DNA from: Desulfovibrio sp.
Lineage (GTDB): Bacteria > Desulfobacterota > Desulfovibrionia > Desulfovibrionales > Desulfovibrionaceae
Assembly: GCA_016218665.1 (NCBI GenBank)
Contig: JACRDI010000004.1
Location: 1-64,000 of the forward strand
Length of the DNA: 64,000 nucleotides
Direction of reading: 5' to 3'
Position 1 is the stretch's first letter. Each line of letters starts with the position of its first letter. The notes beneath the pieces are model-generated. The model saw only the letters and a list, made by a program, of their open reading frames with translations. It did not search any database and was not told where the DNA came from. Of the stretch, positions 42,008-51,975 are shown one piece after another. Position numbers and translations under genes: made by a program.

Positions 42008-42160
42008 TAGGGCTGCTTCTCAAAAGATGGACTTTGTTCTCTGGCGAGGAAAGAGCCGGTTCGGGGCCAGGGATAGTACTTTTATGGCACAGCCCTGGAC
42101 CAGAACCGGCTCATGACGATGTCCAGGGGGCAAAAGACGCTTTTTAGAAAAAGCCCCTAG
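42008..42160 (-). repeat. Long imperfect palindromic element, copy B (paralogous to 33575-33719)
   Basis: GAGCCGGTTC/GAACCGGCTC and CCAGGG/CCCTGG nested stems around apical motif CTGTGCCATAAAAGTAC (minus strand); imperfect terminal inverted repeats TAGGGCTGCTTCTCAAAAGATGGACTTTG vs TAGGGGCTTTTTCTAAAAAGCGTCTTTTG. Confidence 0.7.
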
Positions 42161-42633
42161 CGTTTCATGTCCGCCAGCTGCCGCTGCGTGTCGCGGTCCA
42201 GGTCGCGGGCCTTGAGGTCGTCGCGGCGGTCGTGGACGTTCTTGCCCTTGCCCAGGGCGATTTCGAGCTTCACGCGGCCGTTCTTGAAGTACAGCCGCAC
42301 CGGAACCACGGTGAGGCCCTTTTGCGCGGCCGAGGCCTGCAGCTTGTCGATCTCGCGGTGGTGCAAGAGCAGCTTGCGCTCGCGCGTGGGCTCATGGGGA
42401 TCCATGCCGGCGTTGGCGTAGGGCGCTATGTGCACCCCCGTGAGCCAGGCCTCGTGATTCTGGAAGCGCACGTAGCCGTCCATGAAGTTCACGCGGCCCT
42501 CGCGCAGGCTCTTGAGCTCCGAGCCCATGAGCACGAGGCCGGCCTCCAGCACGTCGATGAATTCGTACAGACGCCGCGCGTTCTTGTTGGTGGCGATGAG
42601 CTTCTCGCCCGCGTGGCGATTGGGATTGGACAT
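42157..42633 (-). CDS. smpB: SsrA-binding protein
   Basis: [45 protein letters not shown]...[11 protein letters not shown]. Confidence 0.96.
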   Translation of the reverse strand: MSNPNRHAGEKLIATNKNARRLYEFIDVLEAGLVLMGSELKSLREGRVNFMDGYVRFQNHEAWLTGVHIAPYANAGMDPHEPTRERKLLLHHREIDKLQASAAQKGLTVVPVRLYFKNGRVKLEIALGKGKNVHDRRDDLKARDLDRDTQRQLADMKR

Positions 42634-42638
42634 GGGAG

Positions 42639-44423
42639 TTAACCGCCGAGGTCGTCGTTATCCAGGAGGGAAGCGAAGAAGTTAAGTTCTTCAGGGTACT
42701 TGTGGAAAATCGTGTCGCGCACCAGGCGGTTGATCTTGCCCACGGTGCGGCAGGCCAGCACATCGCGCAAGAGCGCCTTGCACTCGCCCATGCGCGCCTG
42801 GCGGATGATGCGCTTGATGCCCGGAATGGCCTGTGGCGACAGGGAGATGCAGTCGATCTGCATGCCCATGAGGATGGGCACGCAAAACGGGTCGCTGGCC
42901 ACCTCGCCGCAGAGGCTGGCCTCGATGCCGGCCTGGTGCGCGGCGTCCACCACGTGCTTGATGCTGCGCAGCACCGCCGGGTGCAGGGGCTGGTACAGGT
43001 AGCTCACATGCGCGTTGGTGCGGTCGATGCCCAGGCTGTACTGGATGAGGTCGTTGGTGCCGATGCTGAAGAAGTCCACTTCCTCGGCCAGCATGGAGGC
43101 CATCATCACCGCGGCCGGCAGCTCGATCATGATGCCCACGGGCATGTCCGGGTTGAAGCGGCGGCCCTCGGCGCGCAGCTCCTCCTGGGCCTCCCTGAGC
43201 TTGGCCTTGGCCCGGCGCACCTCCCGCAGGCCGGAGATCATGGGGAACATGATGCTCACGTTGCCGTAGGCGGAGGCGCGGGCGATGGCCTTGAGCTGGG
43301 TCTTGAACAGCTCCGGGTGCTGCATGCAGAAGCGGATGGCCCGCAGGCCCATGGCCGGGTTGGCCTCGTCCAGCGCGCCGAAGCTGGTGATGAACTTGTC
43401 CGCGCCCAGGTCGAGGGTGCGGAAGATGACCTTGCGCGGGCTCATGATGGCCGCGAGGTCGGAATACTTGTCCGCCAGCTCGTCCTCGCCGGGCAGGTCC
43501 AGGCGGTTCAGGTAGCTGTATTCCGTGCGGTACAGGCCGATGCCCTCGCCGCCGTTGTCCAGCACGGCCGCCACTTCCTCGATGAGCTCGATGTTGGCCA
43601 GCACCTGCACGCGGTAGCCGTCGATGGTCTCCGCCGGGAGCTGGCAGCCGCGGTAGATGCGGCGCTGGTAGTCCTCGAACTGGTCGGCCAGTTCGTTGAA
43701 CTCGGCCAGCTCGTCCTCGTCGGGGTCCACCAGCACGCGGCCGCCCACGCCGTCGATGATGACCAGGTCGCCGTCGCTGACCAGCTCCTCCAGCTCGCCC
43801 GCGCCCACCAGGGCCGGAATGCCCAGGGTGCGCGCCATGATGCCGGTGTGCGAGGTCTTGCCGCCCTGGGCCGTGGCGAAGCCCATGATCTTGCCAACCT
43901 CAAGCATCACCGTGTCGGCCGGGGTCAGGTCGTGGGCCATGATGATGACCCGGCCCTCGACCGCCAGCTCCGAGCGCACGGCGCCGATCAGGCGCGACAT
44001 GACCCGGTCGCCCATGACGCGCACGTCCTGCAGGCGCTCGCGGATGTAGAGGTCGTCGAGCTGGCCGAAGGCCTGCTCCAGCTCGGCCACGGCCTTCTCC
44101 AGCGCCCACTCGGCGTTGACGCCAAGCTCGCGGATGTGCCTGGCCGCGGCCCCGCAGAGCTTGGGATCCTTCAGGATCATCAGGTGCGATTCGAGGATGT
44201 GCCGGTGCTCGGAAAGTTCGGCCGGAATGCGGTCGCGGGCGTTGGCGAGGTCGGCCTCCACGCCAGCGAAGGCGGCGCGCAGGCGCGCCTCCTCGGCATC
44301 CACCAGACCGGGGGCGATGGACTGCCTGGGCACCTCCGCGTGGTGCCTGCGGTTGACGAACACGGCCTTGCCGATGGCGAAGCCCGTGGACACCGAAATG
44401 CCGCGAACAATGGCTCTGGCCAC
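42639..44423 (-). CDS. ptsI: Phosphoenolpyruvate-protein phosphotransferase (PTS enzyme I)
   Basis: [63 protein letters not shown]. Confidence 0.95.
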   Translation of the reverse strand: MARAIVRGISVSTGFAIGKAVFVNRRHHAEVPRQSIAPGLVDAEEARLRAAFAGVEADLANARDRIPAELSEHRHILESHLMILKDPKLCGAAARHIRELGVNAEWALEKAVAELEQAFGQLDDLYIRERLQDVRVMGDRVMSRLIGAVRSELAVEGRVIIMAHDLTPADTVMLEVGKIMGFATAQGGKTSHTGIMARTLGIPALVGAGELEELVSDGDLVIIDGVGGRVLVDPDEDELAEFNELADQFEDYQRRIYRGCQLPAETIDGYRVQVLANIELIEEVAAVLDNGGEGIGLYRTEYSYLNRLDLPGEDELADKYSDLAAIMSPRKVIFRTLDLGADKFITSFGALDEANPAMGLRAIRFCMQHPELFKTQLKAIARASAYGNVSIMFPMISGLREVRRAKAKLREAQEELRAEGRRFNPDMPVGIMIELPAAVMMASMLAEEVDFFSIGTNDLIQYSLGIDRTNAHVSYLYQPLHPAVLRSIKHVVDAAHQAGIEASLCGEVASDPFCVPILMGMQIDCISLSPQAIPGIKRIIRQARMGECKALLRDVLACRTVGKINRLVRDTIFHKYPEELNFFASLLDNDDLGG

Positions 44424-44746
44424 TATTTCTCCCCGAATCTGGAGGCGAACAGTTGCGCTATCTTCTCCACCGCGGCCTCGGCGTCGCCGCCGCTGGCGCG
44501 GATCTCAATGCTGCTGCCCGGACCGGCGGCCAGGGTCAGCACATCGAGGATGCTCTTGGCGTCCACGGTCTGCCCGGCCCCGCTCAGGCTGATGCTGGCG
44601 GCAAAGGCCTGGGCCTCCCGGGCGATCTGGCTTGCCGGCCTTGCGTGCAGCCCGAGCTGGTTGGCCACCAGCACCTGCCGCACGCATTCGTCCGCTGGGG
44701 CGGCCTCGCAATCCGTGGTTTCGCTCGTTTCGGTCATGGTCTCCAA
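44423..44746 (-). CDS. HPr family phosphocarrier protein
   Basis: NQLGLHARPASQIA (His15 site) and DAKSILDVLTLAA (Ser46-like site). Confidence 0.92.
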   Translation of the reverse strand: METMTETSETTDCEAAPADECVRQVLVANQLGLHARPASQIAREAQAFAASISLSGAGQTVDAKSILDVLTLAAGPGSSIEIRASGGDAEAAVEKIAQLFASRFGEK

Positions 44747-44773
44747 CCGCTGTCTATTTCGTCATGCGCACGC

Positions 44774-45577
44774 CTAGGGCATGCCCAGGGGCGGCAGCCC
44801 CGCCGATATGAGGGCCACGCGCTGCACCAGCCAGGGAACCGCCACCAGGGCGGCCAGCACGGCCCCGGCCAGCACCCATCGGGGCAGCACGGGCCGTATG
44901 GAAAGCACCCCGGCCAGGGCGAAGGCGCCCATGCCCCAGCCCCACGTCGCCCAGTCCCCAGCGGGGAAGAGCAGCGCCCAGAGCAACAGCAAAAGCGCCG
45001 CGTTCACAAACTTTATGCGCCGGCCCCAGTTGATGAGGTCCCAGCGCTTGAGGGCGGACAGGAAGCTGAAGCCCCTGCGGATGCCCCCAAGAAAAGTGTA
45101 CACGCGGAAGCCCTGCAATCCAAGAAAAAAGAAAAGCCCGATGCAGAACGGTAATATGCGCTGTCCGATAAGCAGCAGGCACGAGGTCAAAAGCGCCCAG
45201 AAGATGAGCAGGCTGCCCGCGAACACCGAGTCGCCGATGGCCGAAAGCGTGTAGCTGGTGGTGTTCTTGACCTTCTCCAGGGCCTCCGGCGGCAGCCTGC
45301 GGCCGGCGATGTCGGCCTCCACCGCCAGGAAGATGCCCACCAGGCAGGGCACCCAGAAGGGGTGCGAGCTGAAGTGCTTGGCGTAGCGCTTGAGGGCCTG
45401 CTCCCGCGCCTTGGGCTCCCTGTGGATGATCCACAGCCCCGGCTGCATGGCGTACAAGAGGCCCACGCTCATGAGGCCGCGCGGGTTCATGGACGCGCCC
45501 ACCAGATAGGTGCGCAAAAAGCACTTGAGGTACGCCTTGCCGCGCTCGCTCCAGAACCGTTCGCGCAGGCCGGGCAT
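44774..45577 (-). CDS. PTS mannose/fructose/sorbose family IID component
   Basis: SMNPRGLMSVGLLYAMQPGLWII...FSSHPFWVPCLVGIFLAVE...SYTLSAIGDSVFAGSLLIFWALL. Confidence 0.85.
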   Translation of the reverse strand: MPGLRERFWSERGKAYLKCFLRTYLVGASMNPRGLMSVGLLYAMQPGLWIIHREPKAREQALKRYAKHFSSHPFWVPCLVGIFLAVEADIAGRRLPPEALEKVKNTTSYTLSAIGDSVFAGSLLIFWALLTSCLLLIGQRILPFCIGLFFFLGLQGFRVYTFLGGIRRGFSFLSALKRWDLINWGRRIKFVNAALLLLLWALLFPAGDWATWGWGMGAFALAGVLSIRPVLPRWVLAGAVLAALVAVPWLVQRVALISAGLPPLGMP

Positions 45578-45579
45578 GG

Positions 45580-46617
45580 CTAGAGCTCCCCTTCCGCCAC
45601 GCGCAGGCCGAGGGAGCGCGCCAGCTCAAGGTCGGCCTCGGGCGGGGTGCCGGCAATGGTCAAATAGTCGCCGACCATCATCCCGCTGGCGCCGGAGGCG
45701 AACAGTTCGCGCTGGGCTTCGCCGCCGGCGGGCCCGAAGACCAGCCCCCGGCCGCCGCACACGCGCAGCTGCGCGGAAGGCAGCATGAGCCGGTAGAGCG
45801 CCAGGATGAGCAGGGCCTCCCGCGCGGAGAGCACGGGCCGCCCCTCCATGCGCGTGCCGGCGATGGGCACCAGGACATTCATGGGCACGTTTCGCACGCC
45901 CAGCTCCCGCAGGGTCTGGGCCAGCTCGGCCCGCTGCGCCCAGCTCTCCCCCAGGCCGAAGATGCCGCCGGAGCACACGAAGCAACCCTCGGCCAGCGCC
46001 AGGCGCACGGCCTCCACGTCGTCCTCGTAGTCGTGGGTGGTGCAGATCCGCGGGAAGAAGCTGCGCGCCACCTCAAGGTTGTGGTGCACGCCGGAGAGCC
46101 CGGCGTCCTTCAGCTTCCGCAGGCGCTCGCGCGTCAGCACGCCCACGGACACGTCGGCAGCCAACCCTTCGGCGCGCACAAGGGCCACGGCCCGGCAGAG
46201 CTTCTCGAACTCGGCTTGCGTCGGGGCCAGGCCGCTGGCCACGATGCCGAAGCGCGAGGCCCCGCGCGCCTTCATGGCGCGGGCCGCGCGGGCGATGTCC
46301 TCCGGCTCCAGGAAGGGGTGGCGGGGGCTGTCGGTCTTGTGCCGGCTGGACTGGGCGCAGAAGGCGCAGTCCTCGGTGCAGGCCCCGCTCTTGGCGTTGA
46401 TGATGGCGCAGAGGTGCAGTTCGTCGCGCAGGTGCTTCGTCCGCACGGCCCGTGCGCCGTCCAGCAGGCGACGCGCATCCTCGTCCGGCCCGGCCGCGCA
46501 GCAGGCCAGCACGGCGTCCAGGGCCGCCGCGTCCAGGGCGCGGTCCTCCAGGGCCAGGGCAACGGCCCGGTCCAGGGGGCTCTGCGGGGAATCAGCGCTT
46601 GAGCAGGTCATACACAT
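45580..46617 (-). CDS. bioB: Biotin synthase
   Basis: Radical SAM CTEDCAFCAQSS, INAKSG, GVHHNLEVARSFFPRICTTHDYEDDVEAV. Confidence 0.95.
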   Translation of the reverse strand: MCMTCSSADSPQSPLDRAVALALEDRALDAAALDAVLACCAAGPDEDARRLLDGARAVRTKHLRDELHLCAIINAKSGACTEDCAFCAQSSRHKTDSPRHPFLEPEDIARAARAMKARGASRFGIVASGLAPTQAEFEKLCRAVALVRAEGLAADVSVGVLTRERLRKLKDAGLSGVHHNLEVARSFFPRICTTHDYEDDVEAVRLALAEGCFVCSGGIFGLGESWAQRAELAQTLRELGVRNVPMNVLVPIAGTRMEGRPVLSAREALLILALYRLMLPSAQLRVCGGRGLVFGPAGGEAQRELFASGASGMMVGDYLTIAGTPPEADLELARSLGLRVAEGEL

Positions 46618-47503
46618 CCTTCACTGTGAGTCCGGGCACCGTCCCGGCCAGGCGCTCCGCCACGCGGCGGGCCACCTCGCGGGGCTTGCCGCCCCTGGTC
46701 TTTTCCTCGGCCAGGACGGCGTCCAGCAGGGCTCCGGGGTCGGCGTCCGCGCCCGCGGTCCCCCGCGCTCCCTGGCCCAGGGCCTCCGGGCCGATGACCA
46801 CCGTGACCTCGCCCAGCACGTCCAGGGGGGCGGCGGCCAGCGCGCCCAGCCTGCCCAGGATAAATTCCTCGTATTGTTTGGTCAATTCCCGGCACACGGC
46901 GAACTCCCGGTCCCCCAGCACGCCCGCGGCCAGGGCCAGGGTCTCGGCCAGGCGGTCCTTGCGCTCGAAGAAGACCAGGCTGGCCCCGGTGGCGGCGTGG
47001 CGGGCCAGCAGCTTCTGGGCCTGGCCCTTCTGCCGGGGCAGGAAGCCCAGGAAAGTGAAGGGGGCCGGGGGCAGCCCGCTGGCCGAAAGCGCCACGGCCG
47101 GGGCGAAGGGTCCGGGAAGCGACGTGACCGGCAGCCCGGCCTGCCGGCAGGCGCGCACCAGCCGGTAGCCGGGGTCGGAGAGCACCGGGGTGCCCGCGTC
47201 GCTGATGAGGGCCACGGACTCTCCGGCCTGGATCAGCTCCATGACCTGCGGGATGCGCCCGGCCTCGTTGTGCTCGTGCAGGCTCAGGAAGCCCTTGCGG
47301 CCCTCGGCGCGCTCCAGGCCCTGGCGCCTGAAAAACAGCCCGGCCCGGCGCGTGTCCTCGGCCATGACCACATGGGCCCGGCACAGGGCGTCCGCCGCGC
47401 GCGGGGAAAGATCGCCCGCGTTGCCGATGGGCGTGGCCACCAGGTACAGGCCCGGAGCCAGCGGCGAAGGTCCGCCGGAAGACGCCTCTGCGGGTCCGGC
47501 CAT
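46592..47503 (-). CDS. rsmI: 16S rRNA (cytidine(1402)-2'-O)-methyltransferase
   Basis: LYLVATPIGNAGDLSPRA, VMAEDTRRAG, SLHEHNE, LISDAGTPVLSDPG. Confidence 0.95.
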   Translation of the reverse strand: MAGPAEASSGGPSPLAPGLYLVATPIGNAGDLSPRAADALCRAHVVMAEDTRRAGLFFRRQGLERAEGRKGFLSLHEHNEAGRIPQVMELIQAGESVALISDAGTPVLSDPGYRLVRACRQAGLPVTSLPGPFAPAVALSASGLPPAPFTFLGFLPRQKGQAQKLLARHAATGASLVFFERKDRLAETLALAAGVLGDREFAVCRELTKQYEEFILGRLGALAAAPLDVLGEVTVVIGPEALGQGARGTAGADADPGALLDAVLAEEKTRGGKPREVARRVAERLAGTVPGLTVKDVYDLLKR

Positions 47504-47505
47504 GG

Positions 47506-48762
47506 CTAGTCGAAGTCCGCCAGGAGCGCGCCCACCTGGATGCCCATGACCTCCGGCCGATGCTCGTACATCTGCCGGATGCGCCAGCGGGCCTGGTGCA
47601 GCTGCTCGTTGTTGATGCCGTTGCGGAGCGCGGTGTCGGCCTCGATGAAGGCGGCCAGGCGGTCGCACATCTTCAGGAGCGGGCCGTCCTTGGGGTCCAG
47701 CTCGTCCAGGTTCTTGGGCCCGCGCAGGTCGGCCTCGGTGACGTGGCGCACCTCAAGGCCTTCGGGCCCTTCCTCGCGCACGGTGGCGATGAACTCCGAG
47801 CCCACGTCGAGCCCCAGCAGGTAGCCCAGGCGCTCGGCCAGGTCGCCGCAGCCGCCGCTTTTCAGCGGCCCGACGATCCTGCGCTCCAGCTCCTGGTTCT
47901 CGTACTGCTTGATGAGCTCGCCGATGGAGGCGTCGGCGCTCTTCACCGGGGAGATGATGTCGCGGGTGAGGAGTTCCGGCAGGTCGTGGAACAGGCCGGT
48001 GAAGAAGTTGTTCTGCCGCCGGGCCTGGCAGGCGCCCGCCTCCACGCTGAAGAACCAGGAGTAGGCGGCCACCAGGAACATGTGGCCCAGCACCGTGGTC
48101 TCGGGCACACGCGGCGTCTGCGACCAGCGCTTCTGGAAGCGCAGCTGGCCCGCGCGCGCGGCGAAACGGCTGAATTCGTTGTCCGCCGCGAGCAGCTCCG
48201 CCACGCCGGGGATGTCCGACAGGCCGGCGAGGCGCGAGCGGAAGCTCTCCTCGATGTCCCCCATCTCCTCGTCGTGCGGGTTCATGGGCTTGAGCAGCCG
48301 AAACTCGGAGTAGGAGGCGTACAGGTGCGCGGCCATGAGGATGCGCCGGGCCGGGGTCTTCTCCTCCGGCTCCATGAGGGCGGCGGTCATGCGCTCCCAG
48401 AACTCCTGCCCCAGGGGGGCCAGCCGGGGTTTGAGCTGCGGCAGCACCCACTGGGTCAGCTTCTGGTAGTCCTCGCGGTTGGCCTTGATCTTGTAGAACA
48501 CCGGCGGCTTGATGTCGGTGATGACCAGGCGGTAGAAATAGTCGAAGAGCCCGCCCTCGATGACCTCCTCGGCCAGGGCGCGGCGTTCGGCGTCGGCCAT
48601 GCCCGCGCCCGCGCGCAGCAGCAGCATCCAGGCCACGATCATCTTGTGGGCCTGCTTGTCCACCTCCATGAGCTCCATGGGGCGCAGGCGGTCGTTCCAG
48701 CGCTTCATGAACGCGCCGGAGAACACCAGCTGCAAGAGGCTCTTGCGGATCACCGTCGACAT
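47506..48762 (-). CDS. HD domain-containing protein (two-part, YfbR-like hydrolase)
   Basis: TVLGHMFLVAAYSWFFS...FTGLFHDLPELLTRDIISPVK. Confidence 0.75.
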   Translation of the reverse strand: MSTVIRKSLLQLVFSGAFMKRWNDRLRPMELMEVDKQAHKMIVAWMLLLRAGAGMADAERRALAEEVIEGGLFDYFYRLVITDIKPPVFYKIKANREDYQKLTQWVLPQLKPRLAPLGQEFWERMTAALMEPEEKTPARRILMAAHLYASYSEFRLLKPMNPHDEEMGDIEESFRSRLAGLSDIPGVAELLAADNEFSRFAARAGQLRFQKRWSQTPRVPETTVLGHMFLVAAYSWFFSVEAGACQARRQNNFFTGLFHDLPELLTRDIISPVKSADASIGELIKQYENQELERRIVGPLKSGGCGDLAERLGYLLGLDVGSEFIATVREEGPEGLEVRHVTEADLRGPKNLDELDPKDGPLLKMCDRLAAFIEADTALRNGINNEQLHQARWRIRQMYEHRPEVMGIQVGALLADFD

Positions 48763-48870
48763 CAGTTCGCCTCCAGGAAGAGCATGTGGGCTAACCCTAC
48801 CCCGCCTGCCCGGCCCACCGCAAGGGGCCCCGGCCCGGAACGCGGAACAGGCGGACGGGCCGCGAAGGGC

Positions 48871-50421
48871 CTAGCGGGGCGTGAACAGGGCCAGGCACTC
48901 GGCATGCGCCGTGTGCGGGAACAGGTCCACGGCGCGCACGGCGGCGAGGTCGAAGCTCCCGTCTTCGCCCGCCCCCCCGGCGGCCAACAACCCAGCATCC
49001 CTCGCCAGGGTGGCCGGATTGCAGGACACGTAGGCCAGGCGCGCGGGCTTCACCCGGTTCAGCCAGGCGATGAGCCCGCTGTCCAGGCCTTCGCGCGGGG
49101 GGTCCACCACCACGGCGTCGGGCCGGGCGAAGCCTTCGGGCAGGCGCTCGGGCACGGCGCTCTCGCCGGTCAGGTCCGCGCGCAGGAAGCGGCAGTTCTT
49201 GGCCCCGTTGAGCCTGGCGTTGGCCTCGGCGTCGGCCACGGCGGCGGGGTTGGCCTCCAGCCCCAGCACGCGGCCCGCCCCCGGCGCGAGGAAGAGCGCG
49301 ATGCCCCCGCCCCCGCAGTAGAGGTCGAAGAGCACGTCCGCGGGCGCGAGGGCGAGCATGTCCCGCAGGCCGGAATAGAGCGCCAGGGCCCCGCCGGTGC
49401 TGGTCTGGAAGAAGGCGTCGGCGCTCACGGAGTAGCGCACGTCCTCCAGCCCCTCGGTGAGGGCGCTGGCGCCCAGGGCCAGCAGGGTGCGCTCGGCCTG
49501 GGCCAGGCCGTCGGCGCGGGCGCGCTCGGCGTGGACGAAGCCCGCCAGCCCGGGGAAGCGCTTCAGCAGGTCCTCGCCCATGGCGCGGATGGCCTGGGCC
49601 GGGGAGCTGTCCGCCGGGACGGGTGCGGTGATGAGCTGGGCCAGGAACTTGCCCTCCAGCACGCTGTGGCGCAACACCAGGTGGCGCAAAAGCCCCTGGC
49701 CGCTGCGGCGGTCGTAGGCGGGCAGCCCGGCCTCGCGGCAGGCGGCGCGCACGGCGTCCACCATCTCCGAGCCCTCGGCCGGGAAGATGGCGCAGGAGGC
49801 CAGGTCGAACACGCGGCCGGGGTCGGCCTTGGCGTACAGGCCCAGGCGCAGGGAAGCGCCGAAGCCCTGGAAGGCGAATTCCATCTTGTTGCGGAAGGCC
49901 GTGACGCTTGGCGCGGGCACGGCGGGCAGCACGGCCCCCGGCTCCACCCGGCCGATGCGCCTGAGGGCATCCAGGATCTGGCGCTCTTTCCAGTGAAGCT
50001 GGCGGGCGGAATCCAGGTTCTGCAGGGGGCAGCCGCCGCAGACCGCGAAGTGCGGGCACAGGGGCTCCACGGCTTCCGGCGAGGGCGTCACGACCTCCGC
50101 CACCTGGGCCTCGGCGTGGCGGCGGTGCACGCGGGTGATGCGCGCGCTCACCACCGAACCCGGCAGGGCCCCGGCCACGAACACGGCCATGCCCGCCTCT
50201 TCCGTCCCTTCTGGCCCTTCCGGCATGCGGGCCACGCCCGCGCCGCCCAGGGCCAGGGTGTCGATGGAAAGCTCCACCGTCTTGCCCTCAAGGGGGTGCG
50301 CCTCGCGCTCCGGGGCCGGCCTGCGGTGCTGTCCGCCGCCCGAACCGCCGCGCGTTCCGGCCTGGGAATGCCTGCCCGAGGCGTGCCTGCGGCCGCCGCG
50401 TCCTGATGTCCTGCTGCTCAT
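48871..50421 (-). CDS. TRAM-domain 23S rRNA (uracil-C5)-methyltransferase (RlmD/TrmA family)
   Basis: Fe-S motif CPHFAVCGGCPLQ, LFDLYCGGGGIALFLA, VDPPREGLDSG, YVSCNPATLARD. Confidence 0.92.
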   Translation of the reverse strand: MSSRTSGRGGRRHASGRHSQAGTRGGSGGGQHRRPAPEREAHPLEGKTVELSIDTLALGGAGVARMPEGPEGTEEAGMAVFVAGALPGSVVSARITRVHRRHAEAQVAEVVTPSPEAVEPLCPHFAVCGGCPLQNLDSARQLHWKERQILDALRRIGRVEPGAVLPAVPAPSVTAFRNKMEFAFQGFGASLRLGLYAKADPGRVFDLASCAIFPAEGSEMVDAVRAACREAGLPAYDRRSGQGLLRHLVLRHSVLEGKFLAQLITAPVPADSSPAQAIRAMGEDLLKRFPGLAGFVHAERARADGLAQAERTLLALGASALTEGLEDVRYSVSADAFFQTSTGGALALYSGLRDMLALAPADVLFDLYCGGGGIALFLAPGAGRVLGLEANPAAVADAEANARLNGAKNCRFLRADLTGESAVPERLPEGFARPDAVVVDPPREGLDSGLIAWLNRVKPARLAYVSCNPATLARDAGLLAAGGAGEDGSFDLAAVRAVDLFPHTAHAECLALFTPR

Positions 50422-50473
50422 GGGTCTCCTGGGCCGGGCCCGGATGAGGGCCGACGGCGTATGGGGTCGAGGT

Positions 50474-51253
50474 CTATTTCGGGGGCTCGTAGCCCGTCAT
50501 CTCCATGGAAAAGTGCCCCACCACCACCTTGCTCTTCACCCGCACGGGAATGCGCCGTGCGTCGTTGGTGATCCAGACCTGGAGGGTGGCGTCCGGGCTT
50601 TTGCGGAACACCCCGCCGATGTTGCGCACGTCGGGCTCCACCAGCAGGGTGTCGAACTCGCCCGCCGGGGTCTTGATGGTCTCGCGCTTCACCACCTTGG
50701 CCGTGCCGGTGATGCTCTTCTCGCCGTCGGTCACCGGCGCGGCGAACTCGTAGCCCACGGCCAGCGGCCTGGTGCGGAAGAGAAAGAGCATGGACAGCGG
50801 GTCGAAGCTGCCGGTGGGGATGATGACCGCGTTCTTGAAATTGCCCTTGCTGTAGCGGTAGGCCACGTTGCCGTTCTTGTCGAAGCGCACGATGTAGTTG
50901 CGCACGTAGTCGCCCTCGCTCTGGTCCTTGCGGTAGAGGATGGCGTGGGTCACGGCCGGGTCCACCCAGGACTCGATGGAATCGCGCACCTTGTAGAAGG
51001 TGTCGATGAAGGGCGTGCTCTTGGCCAGGGCGCGGAAGTGCATGGCCTGGCGGCCCTCCACCTGACCCGAATCCAGGGTCTCCAGCGTGGCCGAGCCCGC
51101 CAGGATGAAGGTCCAGTAGAGGTTGTAGCTGATCTTCTCGCCGGGGCCGAAAGGCAGCGCGGCCTGGGCGGCTGCGGCCGGGCGGGCTGCCAGGGGCAGC
51201 AACAGGGCGAAAAGGACGGCCCCCAGGGCGGCCAGGGCGCGAAGCGGCTTCAT
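50474..51253 (-). CDS. DUF3108-like secreted protein
   Basis: Signal peptide; GEKISYNLYWTFILAGSATLE...FHFRALAKSTPFIDTFYKVRDSIESWVD-type pattern. Confidence 0.8.
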   Translation of the reverse strand: MKPLRALAALGAVLFALLLPLAARPAAAAQAALPFGPGEKISYNLYWTFILAGSATLETLDSGQVEGRQAMHFRALAKSTPFIDTFYKVRDSIESWVDPAVTHAILYRKDQSEGDYVRNYIVRFDKNGNVAYRYSKGNFKNAVIIPTGSFDPLSMLFLFRTRPLAVGYEFAAPVTDGEKSITGTAKVVKRETIKTPAGEFDTLLVEPDVRNIGGVFRKSPDATLQVWITNDARRIPVRVKSKVVVGHFSMEMTGYEPPK

Positions 51254-51400
51254 AGGCGGCAAAGTGCGGTCTGGCGGGCGGATTGTCAAGGCTTGCCGGG
51301 CCCGCGGCCCTTGCATCCCCCCCGCCTGGCGGGGTATGGAGGGGGCAACCGCCCGGCGTTGATCCCTCTTTGGGCGGAACCAACCTGCGAGGAGTGCCGC

Positions 51401-51898
51401 ATGCTGTTTCGGAAAAGAGCCTGGGATTTGATGCGCGACGATTTCGCCACCGTGGACGAGTCCGCCAGCCTGGCGGAGGCCGTGCGCGCGCTGCGCGAGA
51501 GCCAGAAGAAGACCCCGGAGAACAACGTGGTGCTCGTCATGGGCAAAAGCGGCAGCAAGGAGGGCGTGCTCAAGGGCGCGGTGTCCGTGTGGACGGTGCT
51601 TGCCGCCCTGGACGAGTGCGTGCTGCGCGACCCCGAGCTCAAGGTGGTGCAGGAGAGCGACTTCGACAAGACCTTCGCCCGGGCCAGCGCCGTGTGCACC
51701 CACACCTCGCTGGAGGGCCACATGGAGCCCGACGTGCCCACCCTGAAGCCCAACGATCCGCTGCCCGTGGTGCTGGAGCTCTTTCTGCGCCGCCGCAGGG
51801 GCTGGGCCGTTGTGCTGGAGAACGGCAAGGTCCTGGGCGTCATCCTGGTGGCCGACCTGTACCGCGAGCTTTCCGAGGACATGACCAGGGCCTTCTAG
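51401..51898 (+). CDS. CBS-domain protein
   Basis: MRDDFATVDESASLAEAVRALRES...DVPTLKPNDPLPVVLELFLRRRRGWAVVLENGKVLGVILVADLY. Confidence 0.8.
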   Translation: MLFRKRAWDLMRDDFATVDESASLAEAVRALRESQKKTPENNVVLVMGKSGSKEGVLKGAVSVWTVLAALDECVLRDPELKVVQESDFDKTFARASAVCTHTSLEGHMEPDVPTLKPNDPLPVVLELFLRRRRGWAVVLENGKVLGVILVADLYRELSEDMTRAF

Positions 51899-51926
51899 CC
51901 CGGCGCCACCGGAAGGACAGAAACCC

Positions 51927-51963
51927 AAGGGCCGCCTGCGCGTGATCGCGGGCGGCCTTTTCA
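51927..51963. terminator. Bidirectional hairpin terminator between the CBS gene and tupC
   Basis: GGCCGCCTGCGCGTGATCGCGGGCGGCC flanked by a 3' T-run between convergent genes. Confidence 0.6.
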
Positions 51964-51975
51964 TTTCCCCCCGGG

